This document shows, one piece after another, positions 12,444 to 22,942 of a stretch of 64,000 nt of DNA. The stretch's first letter is position 1, and the number at the start of each line of letters is the position of its first letter. Made by a program: the position numbers and the translations under genes. Below the pieces are notes generated by a model. The model was not told the origin of the DNA. It made no database searches and saw only the letters and a list, made by a program, of their open reading frames with translations. This stretch comes from Volvox africanus (Eukaryota; Chlorophyta; Chlorophyceae; Chlamydomonadales; Volvocaceae), in NCBI GenBank assembly GCA_030268105.1, contig BSDZ01000094.1, positions 3,568,501-3,632,500 on the forward strand, read 5' to 3'.

Positions 12444-15244
12444 TGATCGTAGTCATGAGTATTAATATAAGCGCCTGGGGCCTGGCTAGCCTATCAAGGT
12501 GAAGGTGAATTGGCGCAGGGGCAAGGGGTTTAAGGGTGGAGGCGGGGTGGACCTACACCCTAGACCCGCGTAGTGGTGTTTGCGCAGCAGACAAAGCTGC
12601 TCTGGCGTTACCGGAGGATTCCGGCGCACGGAGGCATTAAGTTGGCGTAAAGCAGGCTCCTCAGACGGGCCGGCTGCCATGATACCATGCACGTTGGCAG
12701 TCCCAGAGGGGTGGGAGGCGGACGAGAGAGGTAAATGGGCGCTGCGTGCGTGTGCAATGATGTGCAGGAGGTGGTCATCGAACGTGCGTGTGTGCCGTGA
12801 TTGAGCGAGGATGGTGAGGTAGAATGCGCACGTTTACAGCATTCAGATTAGAGACATTTATTTGTACCCGCCCTGTTTACCCCTCGCGCACGTCTGATTA
12901 CAATCGATTTTTTCCCTGATTCGTGGAAGACTCTTGATCTGTCTCTTCTTATCCTAGCATTCGGCTGCTGGATTATGGACTTTGTCCAAGTTAGGGCTAC
13001 TGCCGCCGGCTTGTAACAAAGCGTTGTAGCATTATGGCATTAGGTGCCGAGTTTCCTCTCATACGAGGCATGTATGCCCGATGATGGAACTGCCGATAGA
13101 GGAGCGTGTATTTATAACACCTGCATCGCGTCACGTTGCACCTGCAGCAGCAGTGTGCTGCTGGTCTGGGGGGCTGCCGTTTGGCGTACAACGCTGATTA
13201 GCCGCTGTATACGTCACGAAATTTCTTTCTAGATGTCATTATTGCCCCAGGTATTCGGGGTTCAACACAGCCCAGGGAAAGGTGCCCTCAGGCGCACTGC
13301 CCTTCCTCATATGAACAATCACAGATCATCCTTCTTCCGTGCTGTTTAGCCATCATCCTCAGGGGAGGCCCCTCGGACCCCTCCTTCGACCAGTCTCTTG
13401 CTTAACCTTCGAGAGGTGCGACCAACCGGTTGATGGAAACACCAGAAAAAATAAGCATAAGAGGAAAGAGATAGCTTTTCAGTTAATAACAACACATTGG
13501 CAAACACATTCACACCCACTTCGCAAGGTAAGCCAACTGTCTGCGATCGGTGCGATAATCTCGCAATACTGTGGAAAATTGGATTTGCACATTTCTTCCC
13601 CTGTGCCTGGTTCCAGCCACATCTCACCGGCAAGCAGAATCGCTTAACCGTTTGCCGTACCAAGTTTCCAACTCATTAACTCGCTTTTTTATCTTGCTCC
13701 TTTTGGTCATCGTTATGTATCCTGATTCTCTTACGCACTATATTCTTTCGGTGAATGGAGGGCCGTGAGATGCGGCGAGGAAAGAGGATTGAGCACAGGA
13801 AAGGGGGCAAAGGGAGAACGTACTTAGGCATGGGACATTGGCCGACGGTGGGGCGTGTTCGTTGATTACATCCACAATGCGTGGCGTGAGCAAGAGCGTG
13901 CCAGCGCGTGCTAGTGAGAGCGCGGGGTGTGAATCACAAGCATTCGGCAGCTCAAGTTTGGACCTGATGGAGGAGACGGACCGGAAGCGAAGGGGTGTGC
14001 AGCAGCTGATGCCAAACTCCTTCCAAGGCCCCATTCATAAGGACTGCATGATAGTTTGATCCGCACAGGAGTGTAGCCTACCTAGCAGTGAAATATCAGG
14101 GGTTCTCATCATGGATGTTGACGGCTGATGAGGGCGTTGCTGCGCGCGCGATGGGTCGAGAAATCCCGATAAGCGATTCCGTCAGAAAATCAAAAGTGCG
14201 ATCCCTGTCTGGGTAATCCTTGCTCATCCTTCATCCGTTTCTAACGCCCTTCATAATGCTTCTCTTGGGTAGGTTTGGTTAGATAGGCCAACAATACCCG
14301 ATAAGCCAACAGAAAATTGGACAAACAATGGAAATAACGCAACATAGACTCGCCGCAGACTCCATGATTCAGTCAAGCTGAGGGTCGGGTGCAGTCTCTG
14401 CTGGTATCAAGGCCTAAATGTGTTTGATATCGTCAGAGTCGTCACTGTTTCCGGTAGATTTCACAGTAGATTTCATTTAGACACCACCTCCTGCCATCCC
14501 TGATAGAGGCTGCACAGGCCTGGCCTTAAACGAAAACATCGGTAATAAATGTAAAACCCAACCTGTGGGAACAACTGCAATCAGCATAACCCATAATCCG
14601 GCGTCGAGGGATCAAGGTTGACGTAGGGGATATCTCACCCCCTCTCATTCATATGTATGTGTGTATGCACACCCCCACCCAATGCCGCTTTCAGGCTTGG
14701 CATCTGCGCGCCACCCCCAGATCACAACAACAACATAAGAAATAACTGCGACGAAATAACCTTTTGACGAGATCACCTGGTCCTCAAGCCCACATTTGGT
14801 GGCGCCGCTACTACAACCCCCAACTCTTCGTGAGCCTATCTACTGCTACGGGACGTTTACCTTGTGCGGTGGCTGAGGTGGCAGTTGAGCAACTCTTCCC
14901 GTTTTTCTATCCCCGAACATTGTGCCGTCTCACGCCACCAGGAACGTCGCGACAGCAGCAACTACAGGAGGCCTTCACGTGCTGCCGCGCAGCTTCCCGC
15001 TTCCACCAGCGGAAGCACCACTCTGGTGCGATTGCACCAAGCACTGCCCATGGAACTCTTGCGCATCGCCGCCAGCACGAATCAGCACCGGCATCACCTC
15101 CGGATTTAGCTGCGGCGTCTGCTGAAATCGTGAGCTCGAGGACAATGAGCAGGTAAATGGAAATTACTGCAAGTGCTCTCTCACTGTGGAGGTTTCGCTC
15201 GCTGATTCACAAGAACGGCTCTTTGACGGGGAGGCCTCTTTTAC
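12444..15244. other. Convergent spacer between the FAS1 gene and VTE4
   Basis: About 2.8 kb between two converging genes. It includes the 3' UTRs of both. Open frames here (for example 13738-14034 minus and 14764-15156 plus) have no recognisable domains, no consistent third-position bias and no supporting splice sites. I support no gene. Confidence 0.5.
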
Positions 15245-18200
15245 TCACAATGGTGCGGCGGACTTGCGTCCGGTGATCACATTGAACTTGATAAGACCCC
15301 GCCGGAAACCCTCCGCCATGAGCGGCATCACCAGCGCGCCCTTGATCGTGGTCCAACCCGCGCGCAGAAGTCCCGTGACACCCTCGCTTGTTAGCGCTGT
15401 CGCAATGACGGCGCCCCAGAAAGGGGAGACTTCCTCCGACCAGTCACGTGTTTGGATATCCACCAGGCCGTTACCCTCTGAGCCACCATCGCAGGACCGT
15501 GCCAAAGCATCGCCACACCAGGACACCGTGCCGGCAAAACAAGTTGTGAGCGCGCGTGGGAGAGGATGGGGATGAATGAATGGGCACGCAGGGGGCAACG
15601 AGAGGGTCACGAATCATACACGGGCTACCCAACAATAGGAGTAAACATCAGAATGGGGATATGGCTGACTGCATACCGATTCTCCAACCCACATTCCTGC
15701 CCAAATCCATGCCCATACAAAGACGCACCAAATAACTGTTTGTAGTCCGCTACTGAGCACCATGCCGGCAGGTAGTACGCCTCGCAGATACGATCTAGCA
15801 GCGCCGCCTCCTCTGGCCGAAGCGCTTCCTCTCCGGGGGCAAGCACCCGGTGGCACCAAGTCACCACGATCACAACTCCCCCTGGGACACATACCCGCGC
15901 TAGCTCCGACACGAAGCGCCTGGTGGGAGAGGGTGGCGCGCAAAAATATCAATACGTCTCTGTTTTCTTCGCCTCCGGTTTCAACCGCAGGACAAATCTA
16001 ACCATCTCAAGTGTGGAATTCCCGTGAGGTCCCTGCGACTGGATCCATTCTGTTCCTGCATCACGCCGCACGGATGGCAGCATGATGGGTTCGTCCGGCC
16101 GGTTTCCTTGTTTTCTGCCCGCCCAATCCCGACCGCGGGGACTTGGGCCTTACGAGCGTAGGGTCTCCGGCCCCATCCAGGTTCTTTCCGGGTCAGGTCT
16201 CTGAATGCCAATTGCAGGAGGAGAAGCTGTAGGAGTAAGTCGCGAACGGATAGCGGCACCAGTCCATACGGGATCCGATGGACCGACAGATTGCGAACTG
16301 GGTATCTGGTGTCTAAGAGACCTCACTGCCCTAGTCTACTCCTATCCGCACCCTCGTGTGCGTTGTTTTGGATATGGTTCTTTAAGCGGCACTCAATACT
16401 CCGTATTCCGCACCTCTTGTCCGGCATGTGTTCGCCGCTCTCCATGGACCACACCAGGTCAAACGACCCTGACTCAAACGGCTGCGCCAATGCATCGGCA
16501 ACCTGGAAGCTGAGCTTGTCACCAAAGCCCTCCGCCTGGCTGATGGCAGTGGCGCGCGCCGCCTGACGGGAAAGGATGACAACCGACGTGTTAGAGTTCG
16601 CAAATGTGAACACGAAGATCAGAAAATAACCACGCGCACTCGCACGCACGCAGGCGCCTAGGAATTCTCGTAATTTGAAATCCGTGGGGCTATCCAGTAC
16701 TCCAGTGAATGGGTGAAATGCGAGGGGGAACAACGGACAAGGCAATCAAAAAGTGACTAGTTTGGGCCGCCAGCAGGTCCATCCATGTTACGGAGATGGG
16801 GCAGGCGACAAGGCGAGTACAGGAGCTGGAAACAGGGAATTCAGCTGGACGGAAACTGGTCTCTGAGATGGCTGAACACATCAGAACTCAGCACTCGAAA
16901 GAAGGAAACCGATTTGAAGCCGAGGCGTTGAAGTGGATACAGGGAGATCGGAGTCAGGGCACGGCGTTCCAAGGACACTGGCGACACCAGTAAGCCGGAG
17001 GGCGACATCCGCTGCATCGTTGAAGGGAGACAGCCCTGATGTCAAGTCGGTCATCATGAAAAACCATGCGGCCCAAACCGCCGTAGCAACCTGCACGGCG
17101 GTGACGTGTCGGAATGAACCCCACAAGCCTACCACCGTCCTACCGTACCTGCTTCGGGCTGAGCGTAATGCCGTTGGAGCGGCATCCGAACTTCCGAGAC
17201 AAGTAGCGCGAGCTCCCACCGATGCCGCAGCCCACGTCCACCATCTGTCTTCCCGGGGCGCAGGACGGGGTGGTAACAGGATAAAACATGACGGACATCT
17301 GCACTTGGAACTTGGCAAATTTGTGCCAGTCCGTGCGATACCCAAGGCGCTCACGTAGCCAGCACGTCAGCAGGTGTCAAACTAATCCAGCCATGCCTGG
17401 CTAAGGCAGCGAGCCACCCCGGTACATTCCAGACGCCACCTCAGCCAGCTCAACCCCTATTTGGACTCACGTTACGAACCGCCGAAACACCCGCGACCTG
17501 GAGGCAACAGATGGAGTGAAAGGCACGGCACAAGGGTTGTAATAAGGACGTTATGCACATGACAGGAGTTGGCCAAGCTGATCATTAAGTTCCTGCAAAG
17601 GTTGGGGGCGAGGTGGAGCAGCTCCAGGGGAAGGGCAGTTGGGCCTTTCCCCGGCGCAGCATGACGGATGGCTTTCGCTCCCCCTCCCTTACCCTCCCCC
17701 ACTCATGGCGTGGGGCTCCCTCCCCCGCTTTTCCCGCGCTGTGCGTGTTGCCTCCTCGACTCAAGACTTTCACCTTTGCGACTCTTGCCGGGGCCTAGCT
17801 CGTCTGTAGCTTCACAGTGAAGAGCCGACCCAGTCCTTACCTGCCTCTACCTTAGGATCGGGACATACGACCACACGGGGTCACGACGAAGGCGTCCACG
17901 GGCACACAACCAGACGGGTATACCGCGACCCTAACATAATGAGATGATGCACCCGACGGACGGCTCACCTTGAGCGACTCCTCTATCATGTCGACCTGTG
18001 CCTGCTGATTGCTCTTAGGCGGAGCTCCCTTCGGATAGTAGCCTATGCGGGGTGAGGGCGGCAACACAGGGGGCGGGCACCCAGAGCTTCGGGCCTCCGT
18101 TGGCTCCATATTTCCTTATTTACATATTTCATTCATCCATTCATCGCATTTACCGAATCTCCCTCGTCTGGCGCAGCAGGTCATGACGAATGCATGGCCT

Positions 18201-19633
18201 AATAATAATAATAACAATAATGCACGCGCCCCAGGCCGTTCAGCACATGCACGGTGCATGTCCATGCCATGTTTGGTGCCCTGGATCTGCAGGCTCTGCC
18301 GTTGTCCAATAGAACCCGAGCTATGATGATGGAAGGTCCCGAGCGAGCGATCCACACACGTCAGCAGGTAGGATCACGGACGATCACTCTGTAACCAGCA
18401 GGTGATGAAGCGATGGTCGGGAAACAACATAGGGGTATTATTTTAATGGAGTAGTCATGAGCACCGCCATTTTGTCGACCGACGTGCGGCAGATCTGATG
18501 GCATATAACGAGTAATCAATCTCACGCAAGCACATAGACGTTCATATGGGACACGATGTATCGCATCTAAAAGTCAAATAGCATACCGTGGTGCATGTGC
18601 TCGCCCCACATCTTCTCCCAAAGCTCCGAAGACTCGTCATAAAAGGCCGCAATGCCGGACTTGAGATCAGGCATCTGCAAACACAGCAGCGTGACGCAGG
18701 GGTCTGCAACTATGCACCAACGGGTTCGTAAAAAGCGCAATTTCATTCCCATAACGTAGCCAAGCGCAGTTTGTCGAGGTACAGTATAACTAATCTCCAA
18801 CCCAGCCTAATCCCTAGTGTTCACAAGAAAGAAGACCTGCACACGTGAGGAAGACTTTTCCCGCGACAATCCCCTCCTGGATTAACGTACGTCATGCACG
18901 ACCCAAGAAGACCGAATGTGTGGAGGCATGGAGTGTGCTTATGGAGACATCAACGGCGAAGAGTTTATGGACTCTCGCAAGATGGCGTATGGACATATAC
19001 TAGGCAAGATAGCCGTGCACTGGCCGGAATATGGAGGAGAAAGGTGGTGCGGCACCACGTAAGCAGGAGGGACGTGGGGGCTGGGGCCACCATGCGGCTA
19101 CACGGGTGTTGCTGAGCCGCGTGGGTTGTAAGCATAGTGGGGCGGGCAAACGGGAATAGGGGGGCGAGTCGTTCTCAACAAGTGCAACCTTATGGCAGAC
19201 ACGTCCTGAAACAGCCCATTGCCGGCGCTAAGTGCTATTCAACCAGGTAATGCAAGTATAAATGAACCCTATAAGCGCCTACGATGCGGACAGCTGATAA
19301 TATGGACAGTAGATAATAAGATATGGAATACTGCCGGTATATCCTGCCATCCAGTCGCCGACAGTTTGGGCAAAAGGCATAATCACGTATCCATTTCACG
19401 TATCCAATTCACAAGGGACGAAGTTAGTAAGCACCGCAGTCTATATCCACATGTCTTAAGTTTTACGAGCTCACCTTCCCAAGGGTGGTTATAGGTTTGA
19501 TGAGGGACTCGACGAACCCCGCACGAACCATCACCGTAGGTCGCTTCCTTTTTTGCATAAGCATAGGCTTACAGTGTGCAGAATAATGATCTGCAGCTGT
19601 AAATCGCGTTCGACAAAAGCCTTGCGGGCCCAT
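15245..19633 (-). CDS. VTE4: Gamma-tocopherol C-methyltransferase (vitamin E synthesis)
   Basis: Eight exons, all phases consistent: 19633..19475, 18674..18587, 18042..17969, 17497..17471, 17244..17149, 16562..16414, 15919..15729, 15477..15245 (338 residues, normal for the family). The enzyme uses S-adenosylmethionine to methylate gamma- to alpha-tocopherol and delta- to beta-tocopherol in the plastid. Residues 1 to about 45 form a basic transit peptide ending in a VRA-type site. Then come HMHHGYYPKGAPPKSNQQAQ, SAM motif I VDVGCGIGGSSRYL (from residue 118), FDLVWSMESGEHMPDK, VTWCHRVLAPGE, AYYLPAWCSVADY and the C-terminal TRDWSEEVSPFWGAV and GWTTIKGALVMPLMAEGF. The fourth exon is only 27 bases yet keeps frame and fills the expected gap before motif I. 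The start is the first in-frame ATG; upstream codons lack one. The gene is head-to-head with the SpoVS gene. Confidence 0.95.
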
Positions 19634-20008
19634 GGACAAGGTGCAAACGCTGATACACGAAGTGAATTCGAACCGTCTGCACAGAAAAACCAATGAAGTA
19701 CTAATTCTTAATCAGACAGAGAACTTAGCTAAGTACAAAGGTACAGAGCTTGGTGTATGTCGGCCCGTAGAAGAACAATCACCACGTGTCGTACATTCTG
19801 CACATTGCGTCTGCCCCAAAGTCAACATGTCAACATACACAAGTATTTGCTGTATACTCTGAACAAATAGCACTTTGCTTTTAACTTTAAAGCTGTCATT
19901 TATTGCCCGCTTCCGCAACTGGCAAATTGTGTAGACTGCTCGTCGTCAGTCGACCCAGCCCATTACCCTAAGTGGCGTAGATCTACAAGAGCCTGAACGA
20001 ACCCGGCG
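19634..20008. promoter_or_regulatory. Shared divergent promoter region, VTE4 / SpoVS-domain gene
   Basis: The start codons of VTE4 (minus) and the SpoVS-domain gene (plus) are only 375 bases apart, so both promoters and both 5' UTRs must fit here. No TATA box stands out. Co-regulation is possible but not shown by sequence. Confidence 0.45.
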
Positions 20009-20961
20009 ATGGCTGGTAAGTAAATATTCCCTGAAGGTGTTAATGTGGGGTGCCCGCTGTTGCGCGGGGTCCTTGGACAAGCTTGCCGGCTACAGCGACG
20101 GCGACCCATTATGGTACATCCATGAATAACCTTATGTTGTATTACATTTTGTCTTGTGCGCAGTTTTTACAAAAGCCTGGCAGTACTAAGTTGTCCTGTC
20201 CCGCCATCCCGTCCGTTGCAGACGGGCGCCTGAACGCCTCGCTGGACGAGTTAATTGAGGCGCAGGGTTATGGAAGGGCACCGCGTGCTAGTGGTCCATC
20301 CAGCCAGCGTGTGCAACCCTACGGCGGTGGTCGCGGCGGAGGCGGCAGGGGTCTGCCCCGACAGGGCGGCGTCACGCGAATCAGCGAGACCCTGGACGAC
20401 ACTGCGACTCCCCAAAACGCCATCAAGGTCGGCGGCACGCAGGATGCCAAGGACATAGCGCACCGCATCTGTGAGTCCTGCCGGGTGGGGGAGCCCCCCG
20501 CCTTGTTGACCATTGGTGGACAGTCCATCAACCAGGCCGTCAAGGCCATCGCCATCGCCCGGGCCGACCTCAGCAAGGAGGGGCTCCAGCTCAGCTTTCA
20601 ACCCGCCTTCCGGCACACGGACCGAACGAAGCCCCTCATTGCGTTCTATGTGGCTAAGGAGCGCTCGCAGCGGCCACACTCAACGCAAGGGGATGACGTG
20701 ACGCTGACCGTCGCTTCAGGGTCAAAAATCGTACCGGTGGCCGGCGCTATCGCTGGCAAGATCCGCGAGAACCTGAAAATCTCGCTCATGGCAATTGGTG
20801 TGGACGCCGTCACGAACGCTGTATTAGCTGTAGGCAACGCGCGGCTTTTCCTGGAGCAGGACAATTACGACATCCGTGTAGAGCCGGAATTTGAAAAGGT
20901 GGAGAAGAACGGGCAACTCATGACGTCCATGAAGTTGTCGCTAATTGCTGAGGCTTTGTAG
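20009..20961 (+). CDS. Tandem SpoVS/Alba-type domain protein with RGG segment
   Basis: Two exons: a 7-base first exon 20009..20015 (ATGGCTG|GTAAGT, phase 1) and 20222..20961, whose acceptor supplies the two missing bases. The product has 248 residues. Residues 1-20 (MADGRLNASLDELIEAQGYG) resemble the UAP56-binding motif of mRNA-export adaptors (family knowledge: SLDDII-type helix). Residues 35-52 are a YGGGRGGGGRG low-complexity stretch. Two SpoVS-like domains follow: about 68-150 with INQAVKAIAIARADL, and about 164-240 with VTNAVLAVGNARLFL. SpoVS belongs to the Alba superfamily of nucleic-acid-binding folds and is best known from bacterial sporulation. RNA binding in mRNA metabolism is inferred. 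It shares a 375-base divergent promoter with VTE4. Confidence 0.88.
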
Positions 20962-22942
20962 GTTAGCTGCGGGGTCTGCCAGCCTGGATTGTCCTGTGTG
21001 ATTGCTCGTCGTTTTGCTTTGCCAGTCACTTCCTTGTTCTCCCTCTGTAGCTCCTGGCCATGTGTCGTAGCCAGCCTTGTGGTTGCCGAAGCCTACAGGG
21101 AATAGTGGCGACGTTCACGGGTTTGCAAGTGTGGGAGGGTAAAGGAGGTTTAACTCGGAACTATGGCCTTACTGAAACATTTTGGCGCTAAGATTCGCCA
21201 CCTAACTGGGAATGGGTCGTGGGATAGCTTGTGATCTGCCGAACGGGGGAATGGGATGATGGATTGCCTGTGACGTCATTTTATCAAGCATGGGTAAAAG
21301 AGGCATGATCGATTCCTACGCTCGGTGCCGTAAACCGGTTGATTCCATTCTGGCGTCATTTTTTTCGGCTCCGAATTTGGCTCGTGGTGAAGCCAGTGTT
21401 TCTAAAATTTGGAGGATTGCTATCTGCATGATGGATTCAATAGCGTCGGTGGTGCCTGCATTTGCTGGACGGCGGTGCTACTGCCTATCTTTGCAGACGC
21501 GAAGGACAGTTGTTGTCGTGGGAGAAACGGCGGTGAGTTTGTCTTGGGCAGGGACTTTCTAAACGTGATCTACCTGCCCCAGCATACTCGGTGCTTGCTT
21601 CGTTTTGTGATAACGCTTCCTGACCTGTTTTTAAGTGACCATTCCGTACCTATTGGGCACAAAACGCAACTCTTCCGGTTGCGGGCATCATGGGACACAT
21701 GGCAACTGTGCGGCTAACCACCTTGCCATGCCCGACCTCTCAGGGGTGCACTCTATGATTGTAGTCAATTTGGAAAACAAAATCAATCATTGGTATCTGT
21801 GTGCGCGTCTGCTTGAATGGAGATGACGTTCTCATGCGTGTTTTGCAGTACAGGAGTACGCACCAACGCGTGCGATCACGTGCGCGCACATGTATTGTTT
21901 GTCTGTGTGCTTGTGTTCCATGTGCATGTGTTACACCCCCACCACGCTTCCGCTAATAACTATGCAATGGCTGCGTCCTCCCACCGCTCATGATGAGGGC
22001 GGATTGGGGGGAGCTGCATTTAGTATTACTGCATTAGTGATAATGATTTAACAGACCTGATGAAGTAGGCTTTTTTCCGAATGCTGCGTGGATGGCTGGG
22101 TATGCGGCAGACTCGAGGACGGCAGGAGGGAAATCGGTATGGAGACATTCCGTCCATGTGCGTGAGTTCAAGTCCTACATCGGTAGACACCGCGCTGGCT
22201 AGAGACACTGGGCTGCGGCGTCCCTGAGAGCGCAGTTGCTCCTGCACCGTCGTCGTAAATAATGCAGGATTGTTGTGTGGCCCTTGCAGGTGCACGCGCT
22301 AAGCTGTTGCGGCGTATTAAGGCTCCTCCGCCTCATTCATGCTTTAAGTCTAGCTGGTCAGGGCAGTCTGTGCGTCTTACGCTTAAACATCATCAGGCAC
22401 GCATGACACACAGGGCATTAGCTGATGATTAACAGATCACTGTCGAAAACAATAGCTCACGACGAGGAATAAGCCTGACGGGAAGTGCCCATACCATCAT
22501 CATCGCACGATTAGTCATGAACGCACGTAATGAGGAGTGAACGTGATGATACAACGACTCTCTGGTGTTGACCTATTATGCTTAAAAAAGACATCGAATT
22601 GTGTACCTGGGGGTCATCCTGAAATATCCGCTGAAGAATATTATGTTAACGAACATCAGTGCCAATGCGCCAAGTACGAAAGCACACCACGTCGCCACAT
22701 GGATAACCAGGGCTGACTGCGTTAATGGAGACGCCATCCGAACGCATGAATACCCGAGAGTGTAAGGCATCTCCAGCCGCTGCGCCTGAGCTCATTTGGA
22801 ATGAAAGGAATCCAGACGATGACAATGTCGATGTCATAGTGAGCCCCCACAGCTTTGCCAGCCAGCCGGCCCGATACCGTGGCACACCCTGGCCGCAACC
22901 GACAGACAGCTTCCTCCTTCGATTACCCATGACACAGGCCGC
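20962..22942. other. Convergent spacer
   Basis: About 2 kb between the SpoVS-domain gene and the 3' end of the SDR gene. It contains a hydrophobic minus-strand open frame (22582-22770, core CAFVLGALALMFVNIIFF) without an ATG-led or spliced context, and a 22026-22295 minus-strand frame with no known motif. Neither is supported as a gene. The rest is probably 3' UTR and AT-richer spacer. Confidence 0.45.

Noticed and set aside
12486..14059. Several 60-105-codon ORFs between the FAS1 gene and VTE4
   Set aside because: Short, on both strands, no motif or codon bias and no joining splice sites.
22582..22770. Short minus-strand ORF with a strong hydrophobic core
   Set aside because: Its first in-frame start is not an ATG with context, it lies just past the SDR stop, and no second exon fits. 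Probably 3' UTR.
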